Shown piece after piece: positions 45,801-53,634 of a stretch of DNA of 64,000 nt. Both the position numbers and the translations under genes were made by a program. Numbering within the stretch: position 1 is the stretch's first letter; the number at the start of each line of letters is the position of its first letter. The stretch comes from SLHU01 sp009929975 (GTDB lineage Bacteria > Bacillota > Clostridia > Saccharofermentanales > UBA5734). The notes beneath the pieces were generated by a model. It ran no database searches. It saw nothing but the letters and a program-made list of their open reading frames with translations, and had not been told where the DNA came from. The DNA lies in NCBI GenBank assembly GCA_040776905.1, contig JAXGZQ010000003.1:310001-374000 (forward strand), written 5' to 3'.

Positions 45801-46439
45801 CTTGACGATACGGACTTTCTTCTGGCCGCTGGCTGAACGGAATTCCTCACGCAGCTGTTCGGCCATTTCATCGATATTGATCGCCGCCAGCAATTCCTTG
45901 ACTGCCTCCGCTCCCATTTTGGCACGGAACGCGTTCTTGCCGTAATTCTCGACGGCCTCGCGATATTCGCGGTCCGTGATGACCTGGCGCGGCGTGAAAC
46001 TGGTCATGCCGGGGTCAATCACCACATAAGCGGCGAAATAGAGGACCTTTTCCAGATTGCGGGGCGACATGTCCAGGATCAGGCCCATCCGGCTCGGGAT
46101 ACCCCGGAAATACCAGATATGCGAGACAGGAGCGGCCAGCTTGATGTGGCCCAGGCGTTCGCGCCGCACCTTGGATTTGGTGACTTCAACACCGCAGCGG
46201 TCACAGACAATGCCTTTATAGCGGATTTTCTTATATTTGCCGCAATGGCATTCCCAGTCTTTGGTCGGCCCGAAGATCTTCTCACAGAACAGGCCGTCCC
46301 GTTCCGGCTTCAGTGTCCGGTAATTGATCGTTTCCGGTTTCTTGACCTCACCCCGGGACCATTCTAATATTTTCTCTGGTGAAGCGAGCGCGATACCGAT
46401 CGCTTCGAAATTATTCATTTCAAGTGATTGATTATGCAT
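42873..46439 (-). CDS. rpoC: RNA polymerase beta' subunit RpoC
   Basis: Largest core polymerase subunit. 1188 residues, the compact Bacillota form without large lineage inserts. The N-terminal zinc ribbon has CHCGKY and CDRCG, the catalytic magnesium motif is NADFDGDQM, and the C-terminal second zinc site includes CRARHGICARCYG. Begins MHNQSLEMNNFEAIGIALAS. It follows rpoB after an 80-base gap. Unlike many Bacillota it is not followed by rpsL-rpsG. Confidence 0.98.
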   Translation of the reverse strand: MHNQSLEMNNFEAIGIALASPEKILEWSRGEVKKPETINYRTLKPERDGLFCEKIFGPTKDWECHCGKYKKIRYKGIVCDRCGVEVTKSKVRRERLGHIKLAAPVSHIWYFRGIPSRMGLILDMSPRNLEKVLYFAAYVVIDPGMTSFTPRQVITDREYREAVENYGKNAFRAKMGAEAVKELLAAINIDEMAEQLREEFRSASGQKKVRIVKRLEVVEAFKKSGNHPDWMVLDVLPVLPPELRPMVQLDGGRFATSDLNDLYRRVINRNNRLNKLLQLGAPEIIVRNEKRMLQEAVDALIDNGRRGRPVTGAGNRALKSLSDMLKGKQGRFRQNLLGKRVDYSGRSVIVVGPELKLHQCGLPKEMALELFKPFVMKKIVQAGHAHNIKTARRLVDRANDIVWDILEEVIKDHPVLLNRAPTLHRLGIQAFEPVLVEGRAIKLHPLVCTAYNADFDGDQMAVHVPLSAEAQAEARFLMLSANNLLKPQDGKPVTVPTQDMVLGCYYLTIDREGAKGEGKVFSSVNEAVMAYDTHELDLHARIKVRTTRDFAGRQRTAVVESTLGRFIFNEIIPQDLGFVDRSDPANEMALECDFLVGKKELGLLVERCVHQHGISVTAALLDRIKTLGYHYSTVGGISIGIFDMIVPDVKKKHITEAEEKVDYINRQHQRGLLNDTGRYEAVVKIWRTTTDDITETLKNSLGRFNPVYMMSQSGARGNINQIKQLAGMRGNMSDTSGKTIEIPIKSNLREGMNVLEFFISSHGSRKALSDTALKTADSGYLTRRLVDVSQDVIIRENDCGTDEYIDVSAVTVGSTGSRRIVESLVDRITGRYAAKDLTDPKTGELIVAKNELITYQIATRLEAMDIKTVAVRSVLACRARHGICARCYGVNLASGEPAVGGEAVGIMAAQSIGEPGTQLTMRTFHTGGIASGDDITQGLPRVEELFEARKPKGQATISELDGVVKVEETGKRKREVTVTASDGEVVTYTIPLSAPLSVSSGDVIEAGDLLTDGSVNPHDIMRIKGVRGVQKYIIHEVLKVYKNNGVEINDKHIEIITRQMMRKIRVDDPGDTELMTGSLVDMFDFELENDRAMTAGLNPASGKRVLLGITKASLATDSFLSAASFQETTRVLTDAAVKGKIDPLLGLKENVIIGKLIPAGTGMNRYRNVTPVPVIEENRDLLQSEAAE

Positions 46440-46519
46440 GGAGACTCCTTCCGCAGCAAGCGTTTCTCATGGCCCGAAGGCCGGGAACCGACAGATCCTC
46501 ACACCGGCCGTGAACCGGA

Positions 46520-49500
46520 TCAGTCTTCTTCGTCGTCCAGGTCTGAACTGTCGTCAATGATACCGCCATCCTCATCAAGGTCACCCTCGCTGAAACCGGC
46601 AGCCGACAGACTCTCATCGACTGTGAACGTTCCCATCAGTTCATCGAGCTTATTACGGTCTATTTCCGGAAGATCATTATCTTCTTCATCGGACTCACGG
46701 ATGTCGAGCAGCTGGTTTTCTTCTGAATAGACACGGACATCCAGGGCCAGACTCTGCAATTCCTTGACCAGGACCTTGAAGGACTCAGGCACACCGGCCT
46801 CCGGTACACTTTCGCCCTTGACAATCGCCTCATAAGTCTTGGTTCGTCCGACGATATCATCCGATTTTACGGTCAGAATCTCCTGCAGTGTATAGCTGGC
46901 GCCATACGCTTCAAGCGCCCACACTTCCATCTCGCCAAAACGCTGTCCGCCGAACTGGGCCTTGCCGCCGAGAGGCTGCTGGGTTACCAGTGAATACGGA
47001 CCGATGGAGCGGGCATGAATCTTATCATCTACCAGATGGAGCAGTTTCAGGTAGTACATGATACCGACGGTGATTCTGCTTTCAAACGGTTCACCGGTAC
47101 GGCCATCAAAGAGAATGGTTTTGCCATCCGGGTCCATGCCGGCCAGACTGAAGGCCTCTGTGATATCACTTTCACTCGCGCCGTCAAAAACGGGTGTCGC
47201 GACTTTCCAGCCAAGGGTCTGCGCGGCGCGTCCGAGATGGACCTCCAGCAGCTGGCCGATATTCATTCGCGATGGAACACCGAGCGGATTAAGAACGATA
47301 TCAAGCGGAGTGCCGTCCGGCAGGAAGGGCATGTCTTCTTCCGGCAGAATGCGGGAAATAACACCCTTGTTGCCATGTCGTCCGGCCATTTTATCACCAA
47401 CAGAGATTTTGCGTTTCTGAGCGATGTAGACGCGAACCAGTTTATTGACACCATGCTTCAGGTCATCATCATTCTCTCTGGTAAAGACTTTGACATCAAC
47501 AACAATACCGGACTCACCATGGGGGATTCGCACGGATGTGTCACGGACTTCACGGACTTTCTCGCCGAAAATCGCGCGGTACAAGCGCTCTTCCGCCGTC
47601 AGCTCGGTCTCCCCTTTCGGCGTGACTTTACCGACGATAATATCACCGGCGAACACTTCAGCACCGATCCGGATCACACCATCTTCATCGAGATCCTTCA
47701 GTGCTTCATCACCGACATTGGGAATTTCACGGGTGATTTCCTCCGGTCCGAGTTTGGTATCGCGGGCTTCACACTCATACTCCTCAATATGAATCGAGGT
47801 GTAGACATCATCACGGACCAGACGTTCACTGATCAGGACGGCGTCTTCATAGTTATAGCCTTCCCAGGTCATGAATCCGATCAGGACATTGCGGCCGAGC
47901 GCCATCTCGCCCTGTTCGGTTGACGGGCCGTCCGCGATGATATCGCCGGCCTTGACTTTTTCGCCACGGCTGACCAGAGGACGCTGATTGATGCAGGTGC
48001 CCTGGTTTGACCGTTCATATTTGGTCAGAACATAGGTATCATTGGTCAGGGCATCCACCTTGATCACAATTTTCGCCGCACTGACATACTCAACTGTACC
48101 GTCATGGCGGGCAACGACGCAGACGCCGGAGTCTTTGGCGGCGCGATATTCCATCCCCGTTCCGATGATCGGGGATTCGGTCTTGATCAGCGGCACAGCC
48201 TGACGCTGCATGTTGGAACCCATCAGGGCACGGTTCGCGTCGTCATTGCCGAGAAATGGGATCAGGGCAGTCGCGACTGAAACAAGCTGCTTCGGCGAAA
48301 CGTCCATCAGATCAACCTGACCCGGATCAACTTCAAGAAATTTATCCAGATAACGGCAGACAATCCGCTTGTCCATGAAATGGCCATCCGCGTCGAGCGG
48401 CTCATTCGCCTGGGCGATATAATAGTAATCTTCTTCGTCGGCGGTCATATAGCGGACTTCGCGGGTGACCAGACCTTTTTCCTTATCATAGACACGGTAT
48501 GGCGTCTCAATAAAACCATAACGGTTGATCCGGCCATAGGTCGCCAGTGAATTGATCAGTCCGATGTTCGGACCTTCAGGTGTTTCGATCGGGCACATGC
48601 GTCCATAATGCGAGGAATGAACGTCACGCACTTCGAAGTTCGCGCGTTCACGGGAAAGACCACCCGGGCCCAACGCAGACAGACGGCGCTTATGGGTCAG
48701 TTCAGCCAGCGGGTTCGGCTGGTCCATGAACTGGGAGAGCTGGCTGGAGCCGAAGAACTCCTTGATCGCGGCGCTGACCGGCCGGGTATTGACGATCATC
48801 TGGGGGGTCGCGTTCTCCATATCCGACAGCGTGCCCATGCGTTCGCGCACAACACGCTCCATCCGGGAAAAACCAACCCGGATCTGATTCTGCAGCAGCT
48901 CGCCGACTGAACGGATGCGGCGGTTGCCGAGATGATCAATATCATCTTTTTCACCGATACCGTATTCCAGTCCGATCAGATAACTGACCGACGCGGCAAT
49001 ATCTTCAACGGTCAGATGTTTGGGCATCAGAAGGCCGACTGAACTCATCAGCCGGTCTTTCAGCGTTTTCACCGGAGTGTCGCTGTCTTTCGCGTCCTGG
49101 ATGATATCACGCAGGATACCCGTTCTGACAAATTCAGTGAGTCCGAGGCGGGCGGCGCTGAAATCCTCACCCAATTCCTCATCGGTAAAGAACCGCTTGA
49201 TATACTGGGTCGGCTCTACCCGGTTATTGCCGATAATCCGCAGACGGTTATCAAGCTGTGTAAACTGTTCGCCGGATTGACGGATCGGATAGACATCAAC
49301 TTCATTGATGCCGGCCTCCTGTATGGCGTTGGCCATTTCAGCGGTGATGATCTCATCCTGGGCGGCGAGCAGCTCACCGTTCTCATCAATGACATTGGCC
49401 GAGGCGCGATGGCCGCGCAGGCGGGCCGCCAGCGCGAGTTTCTTATTAATTTTATAAATGCCGACACGCGCCAGATCATAGCGTTTCGGATCAAAAAACA

Positions 49501-50272
49501 TGTTATTGAGCAGCGTTTCAGCGCCTTCAACCGACACCGGCTCACCCGGACGCAGTTTTTTATAAAGTTCCTGGAGCCCTTCTTCACGATTACGGCAGCC
49601 GTCTTTCAGCATGGTCTGAACAATGCTGTTTTCCTCACCGAACGCGGCAACAATCTGTTCATTGGTACTGAAGCCCAGTGAACGCAGCAAAATTGTCAGA
49701 TGAAATTTCCGGGTGCGGTCAACCCGAACCCAGAGCAGGTCATTGGAGTCGGTCTCGTACTCGAGCCAGGCGCCGCGGTTGGGAATGATCTGTGAGCTGT
49801 ACAGCTCTTTATCATTTTTATCCAGTCCGGTATCAAAATACGCGCCGGGTGAACGGACGAGCTGACTGATGATAACCCGTTCAGCACCATTAATGATAAA
49901 CGTACCGTTGTCCGTCATGATCGGGAACTCGCCGATATAGATCTGCTGATCTTTCAGAATGTCCTCTTTTTTGTTATGAAGTCTTACCTTGACCCGCATC
50001 GGGGCAGCAAAATTCGCGTCGCGCTCCTTACATTCTTCAATCGAATAGGTTGGGCTGTTGACATCAAATTCCTTGTCTATGAAAGAAAGTTCAATTTCAC
50101 CGGAATAATCCGTTATCGGTGAAACATCACGCAACACTTCCATGAGACCTTCATCAAGAAACCACTGGTAACTGTTTTTCTGAATCTCAATGAGATTCGG
50201 CATATCAATCACTTCGTCAATTCTCGAATAGGACATTCTCTCGGTTCTTCCCAGTTTGACGGGTTTCACCAT
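46520..50272 (-). CDS. rpoB: RNA polymerase beta subunit RpoB
   Basis: Second core polymerase subunit. 1250 residues, complete. The rifampicin region contains SSQLSQFMDQPNPLAELTHK followed by RRLSALGPGGL, keeping the Asp, His and Ser equivalent to E. coli 516, 526 and 531, so drug susceptibility is predicted. KHGVNKLVRVYIAQKRKISV and GDKMAGRHGNKG motifs are intact, and the C-terminus ends in an acidic tail. The ATG has a GAGGTGA site. The usual rplJL genes are not upstream; rpoB has its own strong promoter. Confidence 0.98.
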   Translation of the reverse strand: MVKPVKLGRTERMSYSRIDEVIDMPNLIEIQKNSYQWFLDEGLMEVLRDVSPITDYSGEIELSFIDKEFDVNSPTYSIEECKERDANFAAPMRVKVRLHNKKEDILKDQQIYIGEFPIMTDNGTFIINGAERVIISQLVRSPGAYFDTGLDKNDKELYSSQIIPNRGAWLEYETDSNDLLWVRVDRTRKFHLTILLRSLGFSTNEQIVAAFGEENSIVQTMLKDGCRNREEGLQELYKKLRPGEPVSVEGAETLLNNMFFDPKRYDLARVGIYKINKKLALAARLRGHRASANVIDENGELLAAQDEIITAEMANAIQEAGINEVDVYPIRQSGEQFTQLDNRLRIIGNNRVEPTQYIKRFFTDEELGEDFSAARLGLTEFVRTGILRDIIQDAKDSDTPVKTLKDRLMSSVGLLMPKHLTVEDIAASVSYLIGLEYGIGEKDDIDHLGNRRIRSVGELLQNQIRVGFSRMERVVRERMGTLSDMENATPQMIVNTRPVSAAIKEFFGSSQLSQFMDQPNPLAELTHKRRLSALGPGGLSRERANFEVRDVHSSHYGRMCPIETPEGPNIGLINSLATYGRINRYGFIETPYRVYDKEKGLVTREVRYMTADEEDYYYIAQANEPLDADGHFMDKRIVCRYLDKFLEVDPGQVDLMDVSPKQLVSVATALIPFLGNDDANRALMGSNMQRQAVPLIKTESPIIGTGMEYRAAKDSGVCVVARHDGTVEYVSAAKIVIKVDALTNDTYVLTKYERSNQGTCINQRPLVSRGEKVKAGDIIADGPSTEQGEMALGRNVLIGFMTWEGYNYEDAVLISERLVRDDVYTSIHIEEYECEARDTKLGPEEITREIPNVGDEALKDLDEDGVIRIGAEVFAGDIIVGKVTPKGETELTAEERLYRAIFGEKVREVRDTSVRIPHGESGIVVDVKVFTRENDDDLKHGVNKLVRVYIAQKRKISVGDKMAGRHGNKGVISRILPEEDMPFLPDGTPLDIVLNPLGVPSRMNIGQLLEVHLGRAAQTLGWKVATPVFDGASESDITEAFSLAGMDPDGKTILFDGRTGEPFESRITVGIMYYLKLLHLVDDKIHARSIGPYSLVTQQPLGGKAQFGGQRFGEMEVWALEAYGASYTLQEILTVKSDDIVGRTKTYEAIVKGESVPEAGVPESFKVLVKELQSLALDVRVYSEENQLLDIRESDEEDNDLPEIDRNKLDELMGTFTVDESLSAAGFSEGDLDEDGGIIDDSSDLDDEED

Positions 50273-50447
50273 TAACGATCACCTCACGCTTGTTTCGGCC
50301 TGGCCGTTCCGTATTCTGTCGCACTGTTCTGAAGGTTGTTGACGGCGTCATGTCAGATGGTATAATCAGAGCATAGCCGTTATGAGTACGGACTTATTTC
50401 TTCCCGTTTCTGAGCAGCAGGCAACAGTCTGCCACCTTATGACGCGT
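50273..50447 (-). other. rpoB leader (5' untranslated region)
   Basis: About 175 bases between the predicted transcription start and the rpoB ATG. No ribosomal protein genes and no L10-type leader structure are evident by eye. A plus-strand promoter lies within it and would make antisense RNA. Confidence 0.5.
50339..50366 (+). promoter_or_regulatory. Plus-strand promoter within the rpoB leader
   Basis: TTGACG (50339-50344), 16-base spacer, TATAAT (50361-50366), facing away from rpoB coding but antisense to its leader. No protein gene with a ribosome site follows it on the plus strand. Confidence 0.45.
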
Positions 50448-50503
50448 TATAAGATAATAACACTTAGCCTTGAAGGTGTCAACGAGCGCGGACATCTTTT
50501 TTT
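50373..50503 (+). ncRNA. Candidate small RNA antisense to the rpoB promoter and leader
   Basis: Begins after the plus-strand promoter and could end at a hairpin with arms AAGGTGTC (50473-50480) and GACATCTT (50491-50498), one G-U pair, followed by a run of T to 50503. About 130 bases, of which about 75 would pair with the rpoB leader. The T-run is also the A-tract upstream of the rpoB -35 and could instead serve as an UP element, so this remains a candidate only. Confidence 0.25.
50454..50482 (-). promoter_or_regulatory. Strong promoter of rpoBC
   Basis: Minus strand TTGACA (50477-50482), 17-base spacer, TATTAT (50454-50459): eleven of twelve consensus positions. An A7 tract lies about 15 bases upstream of the -35, at the place of an UP element. 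Confidence 0.85.
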
Positions 50504-50513
50504 GTGTTCGATC

Positions 50514-50580
50514 GGCGGCCGGCTGGCTATCCGGCCAGCCGCCCTGTCCGCTCAGTCTGCCGGCCGGTTCCAACGGCCGG
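50514..50580. repeat. Two GC-rich inverted repeats
   Basis: Hairpin-forming segments at 50514-50543 (GGCTGGC and GCCAGCC within longer arms) and 50560-50580 (CCGGCCG and CGGCCGG around a seven-base loop). They lie between the prsA-like terminator and the rpoB promoter, with no coding sequence. Confidence 0.55.
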
Positions 50581-50586
50581 ACCATG

Positions 50587-50618
50587 AAAAACGGCCAGCT
50601 GTGTCCAGTCTGGCCGTT
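50587..50618 (-). terminator. Terminator of the prsA-like gene
   Basis: Stem AACGGCCAG/CTGGCCGTT with an 11-base loop, followed on the minus strand by a run of T. A looser T-rich stretch follows on the plus strand too. It lies about 30 bases past the foldase gene stop. Confidence 0.8.
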
Positions 50619-50646
50619 CTTATTTTTCTGATCAGGTCCGGCCGGG

Positions 50647-52182
50647 TCAGCCGACCAGGCGTATTCCGAAGCCACGCGTTTCATAGGGGCGCTCTTCCTT
50701 GGCCTGGGTCAGATGTTCGGTAAAGGCGGCATCCCGCAAGGCTTTATCAACCTCAACCTGCCAGGCAATTCCCTTCTGATTGGAAAAATACATGACGTGA
50801 TAACCGAAATCAGTCTCAACTATACCGGTATCACCGTTATTACGCTGAGGATCGAAGCACCAGGCATCAAACGGCTCAACCATCATGCCGCGCGAAACAT
50901 CTTCATACAGACCACCCTGCGCCGCATTGCCGTCCGCGCTGTTTTCGGCGGCCAGTGCCGCGAACGCGTCTTCTGTCATTTCCCCGGCCAGATAGTCAGC
51001 GAGAATACGGTCGGCCTCAGTCTTCGCTTCTTTGCGCTGTTCTTCCGTGCTGCTGTTGAGCGGCGAGCTGACAAGGATATGGCGGACATCAATGTAATGG
51101 TAATCAGGCCGGTAGCGCTCAATCAGATACACCACATAATAGCCTGCGGTTGACTCAACCACATCGAGATCGCCGGCCTTGCGCGCGTCGTCAAACAGCC
51201 AGTTCGCGACATAGATCGGGTTGACCCGTTCCTTCGTCCGGCCGCTGACCAGTGTCAGATCGTCATTCTCATATGATTCGCGCTGCTCGTCAGTGGCAAA
51301 TATGACGCTCTGTTCACGAAAATCCGATTCATTTTCGATGGCGTCAGCCATTTTTTTCGCCTGATCTTCAGCCAGCTTCATCGCCTTTGTCCTTCCGGCC
51401 TCGCTGGCATCTTCCGGAATATCAGCGGCGATATAGAAGGATCGATAGTCCACAGCGTCATAGGTCGCCTTATTTTCCTGATAATATGCATCCAGTTCAC
51501 TCTCGCTGAACGAAAATCCATCGGCGACCGCATCCGCTCCCAGTCCTGACATCAGGCTGCGATGATAGACACGGCTCAGGACTGTCTCATTGACACCTGT
51601 TCCATAGGCGGCCGATAGATACTGGTTCAAGGTCATCCCCTGCTGCTTTGCCTTATCCTTGAGCGTCGTGATCATTGTATCAATCTGTGACTGCTGATCA
51701 TCAGAAAGCGTCAGGCCGCGGCTATCAGCTTCTTCCGCCAGCAGTACAGCCTCATGCAGCTGCATGACCGCAAGTTCCTTGATATATTGATCGATGGTCT
51801 GCTCATCATCCAGGCCGCTCAGTGATTTCAACGTGGTCTGTCCTTCAGCGGTATTCGGGTCAATGCCATAGGATGTCAGCAGCGTGTGATAATAATAACT
51901 CACCTCAGCCGGCATGATTTTTTCATCACCGATGACCATAGCGCTCATCTGGCGATGCGGCACACCGGCACGGAACAAGGCCCAGACACCTGCACTGAGC
52001 AGCAGCGCGACGATCAACGTCCAACTGATAATCCTGGTTTTGATATTGGACGTCCGCAGCGGTTTTTTCGCGCCGTCACGTGATTTCAATTCGGCCAGCC
52101 GTTCACGGCGCTGTTCGCGCAGTGATTCAGCTTTCCATTTTTCCACGGGTGCTTTTTTATCTTGATCAGTTGATTTGCTCAT
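50647..52182 (-). CDS. Membrane-anchored parvulin-type peptidyl-prolyl isomerase (PrsA/SurA-like)
   Basis: Extracytoplasmic folding factor for exported proteins. 511 residues; ATG codons at 52194 and 52182 are both possible and the second has the better-spaced site. A charged cytoplasmic N-terminus (about 50 residues) precedes a single membrane helix (IISWTLIVALLLSAGVWALF) with no lipobox cysteine, so it is anchored by a helix rather than by lipid as in B. subtilis PrsA. A SurA-like helical region follows, then a parvulin domain (VRHILVSS to GYHVMYFSNQ, about residues 370-480). Confidence 0.9.
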   Translation of the reverse strand: MSKSTDQDKKAPVEKWKAESLREQRRERLAELKSRDGAKKPLRTSNIKTRIISWTLIVALLLSAGVWALFRAGVPHRQMSAMVIGDEKIMPAEVSYYYHTLLTSYGIDPNTAEGQTTLKSLSGLDDEQTIDQYIKELAVMQLHEAVLLAEEADSRGLTLSDDQQSQIDTMITTLKDKAKQQGMTLNQYLSAAYGTGVNETVLSRVYHRSLMSGLGADAVADGFSFSESELDAYYQENKATYDAVDYRSFYIAADIPEDASEAGRTKAMKLAEDQAKKMADAIENESDFREQSVIFATDEQRESYENDDLTLVSGRTKERVNPIYVANWLFDDARKAGDLDVVESTAGYYVVYLIERYRPDYHYIDVRHILVSSPLNSSTEEQRKEAKTEADRILADYLAGEMTEDAFAALAAENSADGNAAQGGLYEDVSRGMMVEPFDAWCFDPQRNNGDTGIVETDFGYHVMYFSNQKGIAWQVEVDKALRDAAFTEHLTQAKEERPYETRGFGIRLVG

Positions 52183-52250
52183 CTCATACCCCATCCTTAA
52201 AATTTTCTCTTCTGGATCGGTCGCCGGCACACGGCTGACGCATATCCGAC

Positions 52251-52279
52251 ATTATAAACGCCATCCGGCAGATGCACAA
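52251..52279 (-). promoter_or_regulatory. Promoter of the prsA-like gene
   Basis: Minus strand TTGTGC (52274-52279), 17-base spacer, TATAAT (52251-52256). An inverted repeat CCGGCAG/CTGCCGG (52265-52286) has its loop exactly on the -35, so it could be an operator or a weak terminator for the gene upstream. Confidence 0.55.
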
Positions 52280-52286
52280 CTGCCGG
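52265..52286. repeat. Inverted repeat around the prsA-like -35
   Basis: Seven-base perfect arms CCGGCAG (52265-52271) and CTGCCGG (52280-52286) with an eight-base loop. No T-run of terminator quality follows on the minus strand. Confidence 0.55.
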
Positions 52287-52336
52287 CAGCTAAGCCGACT
52301 TCATCATAAAAGGTGTTTGTGACAAAAGTATGGCGT

Positions 52337-52939
52337 TCAGGATTGTTTTTTGCGTCGTGGCGAGCTGAAACCCAGTTCTGCCGCCTTTTTGTAGAAACTG
52401 GTGCTGCCGAGTCCGCTCTGCCCGGCCGCGTCCCGGCCGCTGATTTCACCTCTGGCCCAGGATTGGCAGATGGATCGAAAATCAGCAGGCACGGCGGCTG
52501 GTGGGCGGCCGATCCTGCGGCCATCCTGCCGGGCGGCGCGAATGCCAGCCTTCTTCCGCTGTGAATGGTACGAAAACTCCAGACGGGCAAACGATTCAAG
52601 CACCTGGATCGACTGCCGTCCGGCCTGACTGCGGCTGTCGATGCCTTCCTCCAGAATCACCAGATGCGCGCCGAGCGCTTCTATTTGATGCCACAGTTCG
52701 AGAAAATCACGCAAATGGTCACACAAGCGGTCAGCCGCTCCGGCAAAGATCAGATCGTCAGGACGCAGAATAGAAAGCAGCCGCTCCCTCTGCGGACGTG
52801 ACGGTGGATTGTTCACTGCCCCGCGGTTGAGACGATCGATGAAAATCCGCTCAAATCCGCCAATATGATCCAGTTGCAAGGCCTGGCGGCTGACATCCGT
52901 CTCATGTTCATCCAGCAGCATATACGCATAGCGTGCCAT
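52337..52939 (-). CDS. Serine-recombinase (resolvase)-like protein lacking catalytic residues
   Basis: 200 residues with the resolvase layout: N-terminal RYAYMLLDEHE strand, RPQRERLLSILRPDDLIFAG, ADRLCDHLRDF, ILEEGIDSRSQAGRQSIQVL, long helix and a C-terminal HTH-like tail with GRRIGRPP. The catalytic serine motif YARVS reads YAYML, so both Arg8 and Ser10 of gamma-delta resolvase are replaced, and the arginine after DRLG (Arg71) is lost; AEFER reads LEFSY. It therefore cannot recombine by the known mechanism and may be a DNA-binding protein. The start shares a base with the HAD gene stop (TGATG). Confidence 0.78.
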   Translation of the reverse strand: MARYAYMLLDEHETDVSRQALQLDHIGGFERIFIDRLNRGAVNNPPSRPQRERLLSILRPDDLIFAGAADRLCDHLRDFLELWHQIEALGAHLVILEEGIDSRSQAGRQSIQVLESFARLEFSYHSQRKKAGIRAARQDGRRIGRPPAAVPADFRSICQSWARGEISGRDAAGQSGLGSTSFYKKAAELGFSSPRRKKQS

Positions 52940-53634
52940 CAGCCGACCCCTTGATCTTCCGGTTTCGTCCGCGGCGTCATGGCATCAACAAACGCGATCA
53001 GCTGGTCAGGCGTTTCCAGCCAGAGATCAGGCCCGGCCGCCTTCAGCTCATCCTGAGGCATCGCCGTCCATCCGACCATGGCCGTCAGGCATCCGGCATT
53101 CTGTCCACTGTAAAGATCGTGCAGACTGTCGCCGACGAAAATGACCCTGGACGGGTCATCAGCACCAAGATCACGCATGGCGGCCAGCACCGGATCAGCT
53201 TCCGGCTTGTGCCGCTCTGTCGATTCCTTGGCGATCACCGTTTTGAACCAGGGAGCCAGATCAAACACCGCCATGCTCCGGGTCGCGGAAATCATCAGCT
53301 TTGAAGTCACGATACCCAGCGGGATATTCCGCTGACGCAAAGCTTCGAGCATGGGAATGACGCCGGTGAACAGACCGATATGGCTGGTCAGGCGATCGTG
53401 ATTAAAATCCATGTACGCGGCTATTTTCTCTTTGATCAACTGCGGCGGATCACCGCTGAAAAAGGATTCCAGTGGTGTTCCAATGGTCGACCGGATCATG
53501 TCCTCATCACCGGGATGCCCGTCAAAAGTCTGCAGGACATACTGAAATGACTCAACAATCAGCGGGACGGTGTCAAGAAGTGTTCCATCCAGATCAAAGA
53601 GAACAGCCTGGCAGGCAGGGAGTTTATTCGTCAT
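52939..53634 (-). CDS. HAD-superfamily phosphatase (PpaX/Gph-like)
   Basis: 231 residues from the ATG at 53634 (GGAG site); the longer reading lies in the upstream gene. HAD motif I is VLFDLDGTLLDT, motif II GIVTSK, motif III Lys in ERHKPEADP and motif IV VIFVGDSLHDL. The helical cap between motifs I and II fits the pyrophosphatase PpaX or phosphoglycolate phosphatase class, and the substrate cannot be decided from sequence. Start overlaps the CNNM gene by 11 bases. Confidence 0.88.
   Translation of the reverse strand: MTNKLPACQAVLFDLDGTLLDTVPLIVESFQYVLQTFDGHPGDEDMIRSTIGTPLESFFSGDPPQLIKEKIAAYMDFNHDRLTSHIGLFTGVIPMLEALRQRNIPLGIVTSKLMISATRSMAVFDLAPWFKTVIAKESTERHKPEADPVLAAMRDLGADDPSRVIFVGDSLHDLYSGQNAGCLTAMVGWTAMPQDELKAAGPDLWLETPDQLIAFVDAMTPRTKPEDQGVG

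Noticed and set aside
45051..45836. 261-codon plus-strand frame opposite rpoC
   Set aside because: Lies wholly antisense to rpoC; GC-rich codon structure produces long shadow frames throughout this window.
47015..47923. 302-codon open frame on the plus strand within rpoB
   Set aside because: It is the antisense shadow of a strongly conserved rpoB region, with no ribosome site and no recognisable motif.
50382..50723. 113-codon plus-strand frame in the rpoB upstream region
   Set aside because: No ribosome binding site; it runs through three hairpins and into the end of the foldase gene. The RNA, not this frame, is the more likely product if the promoter is used.
52337..52939. Active resolvase marking a mobile element
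   Set aside because: Catalytic residues are missing and there are no terminal repeats, transposase or attachment-site-like sequences around it.
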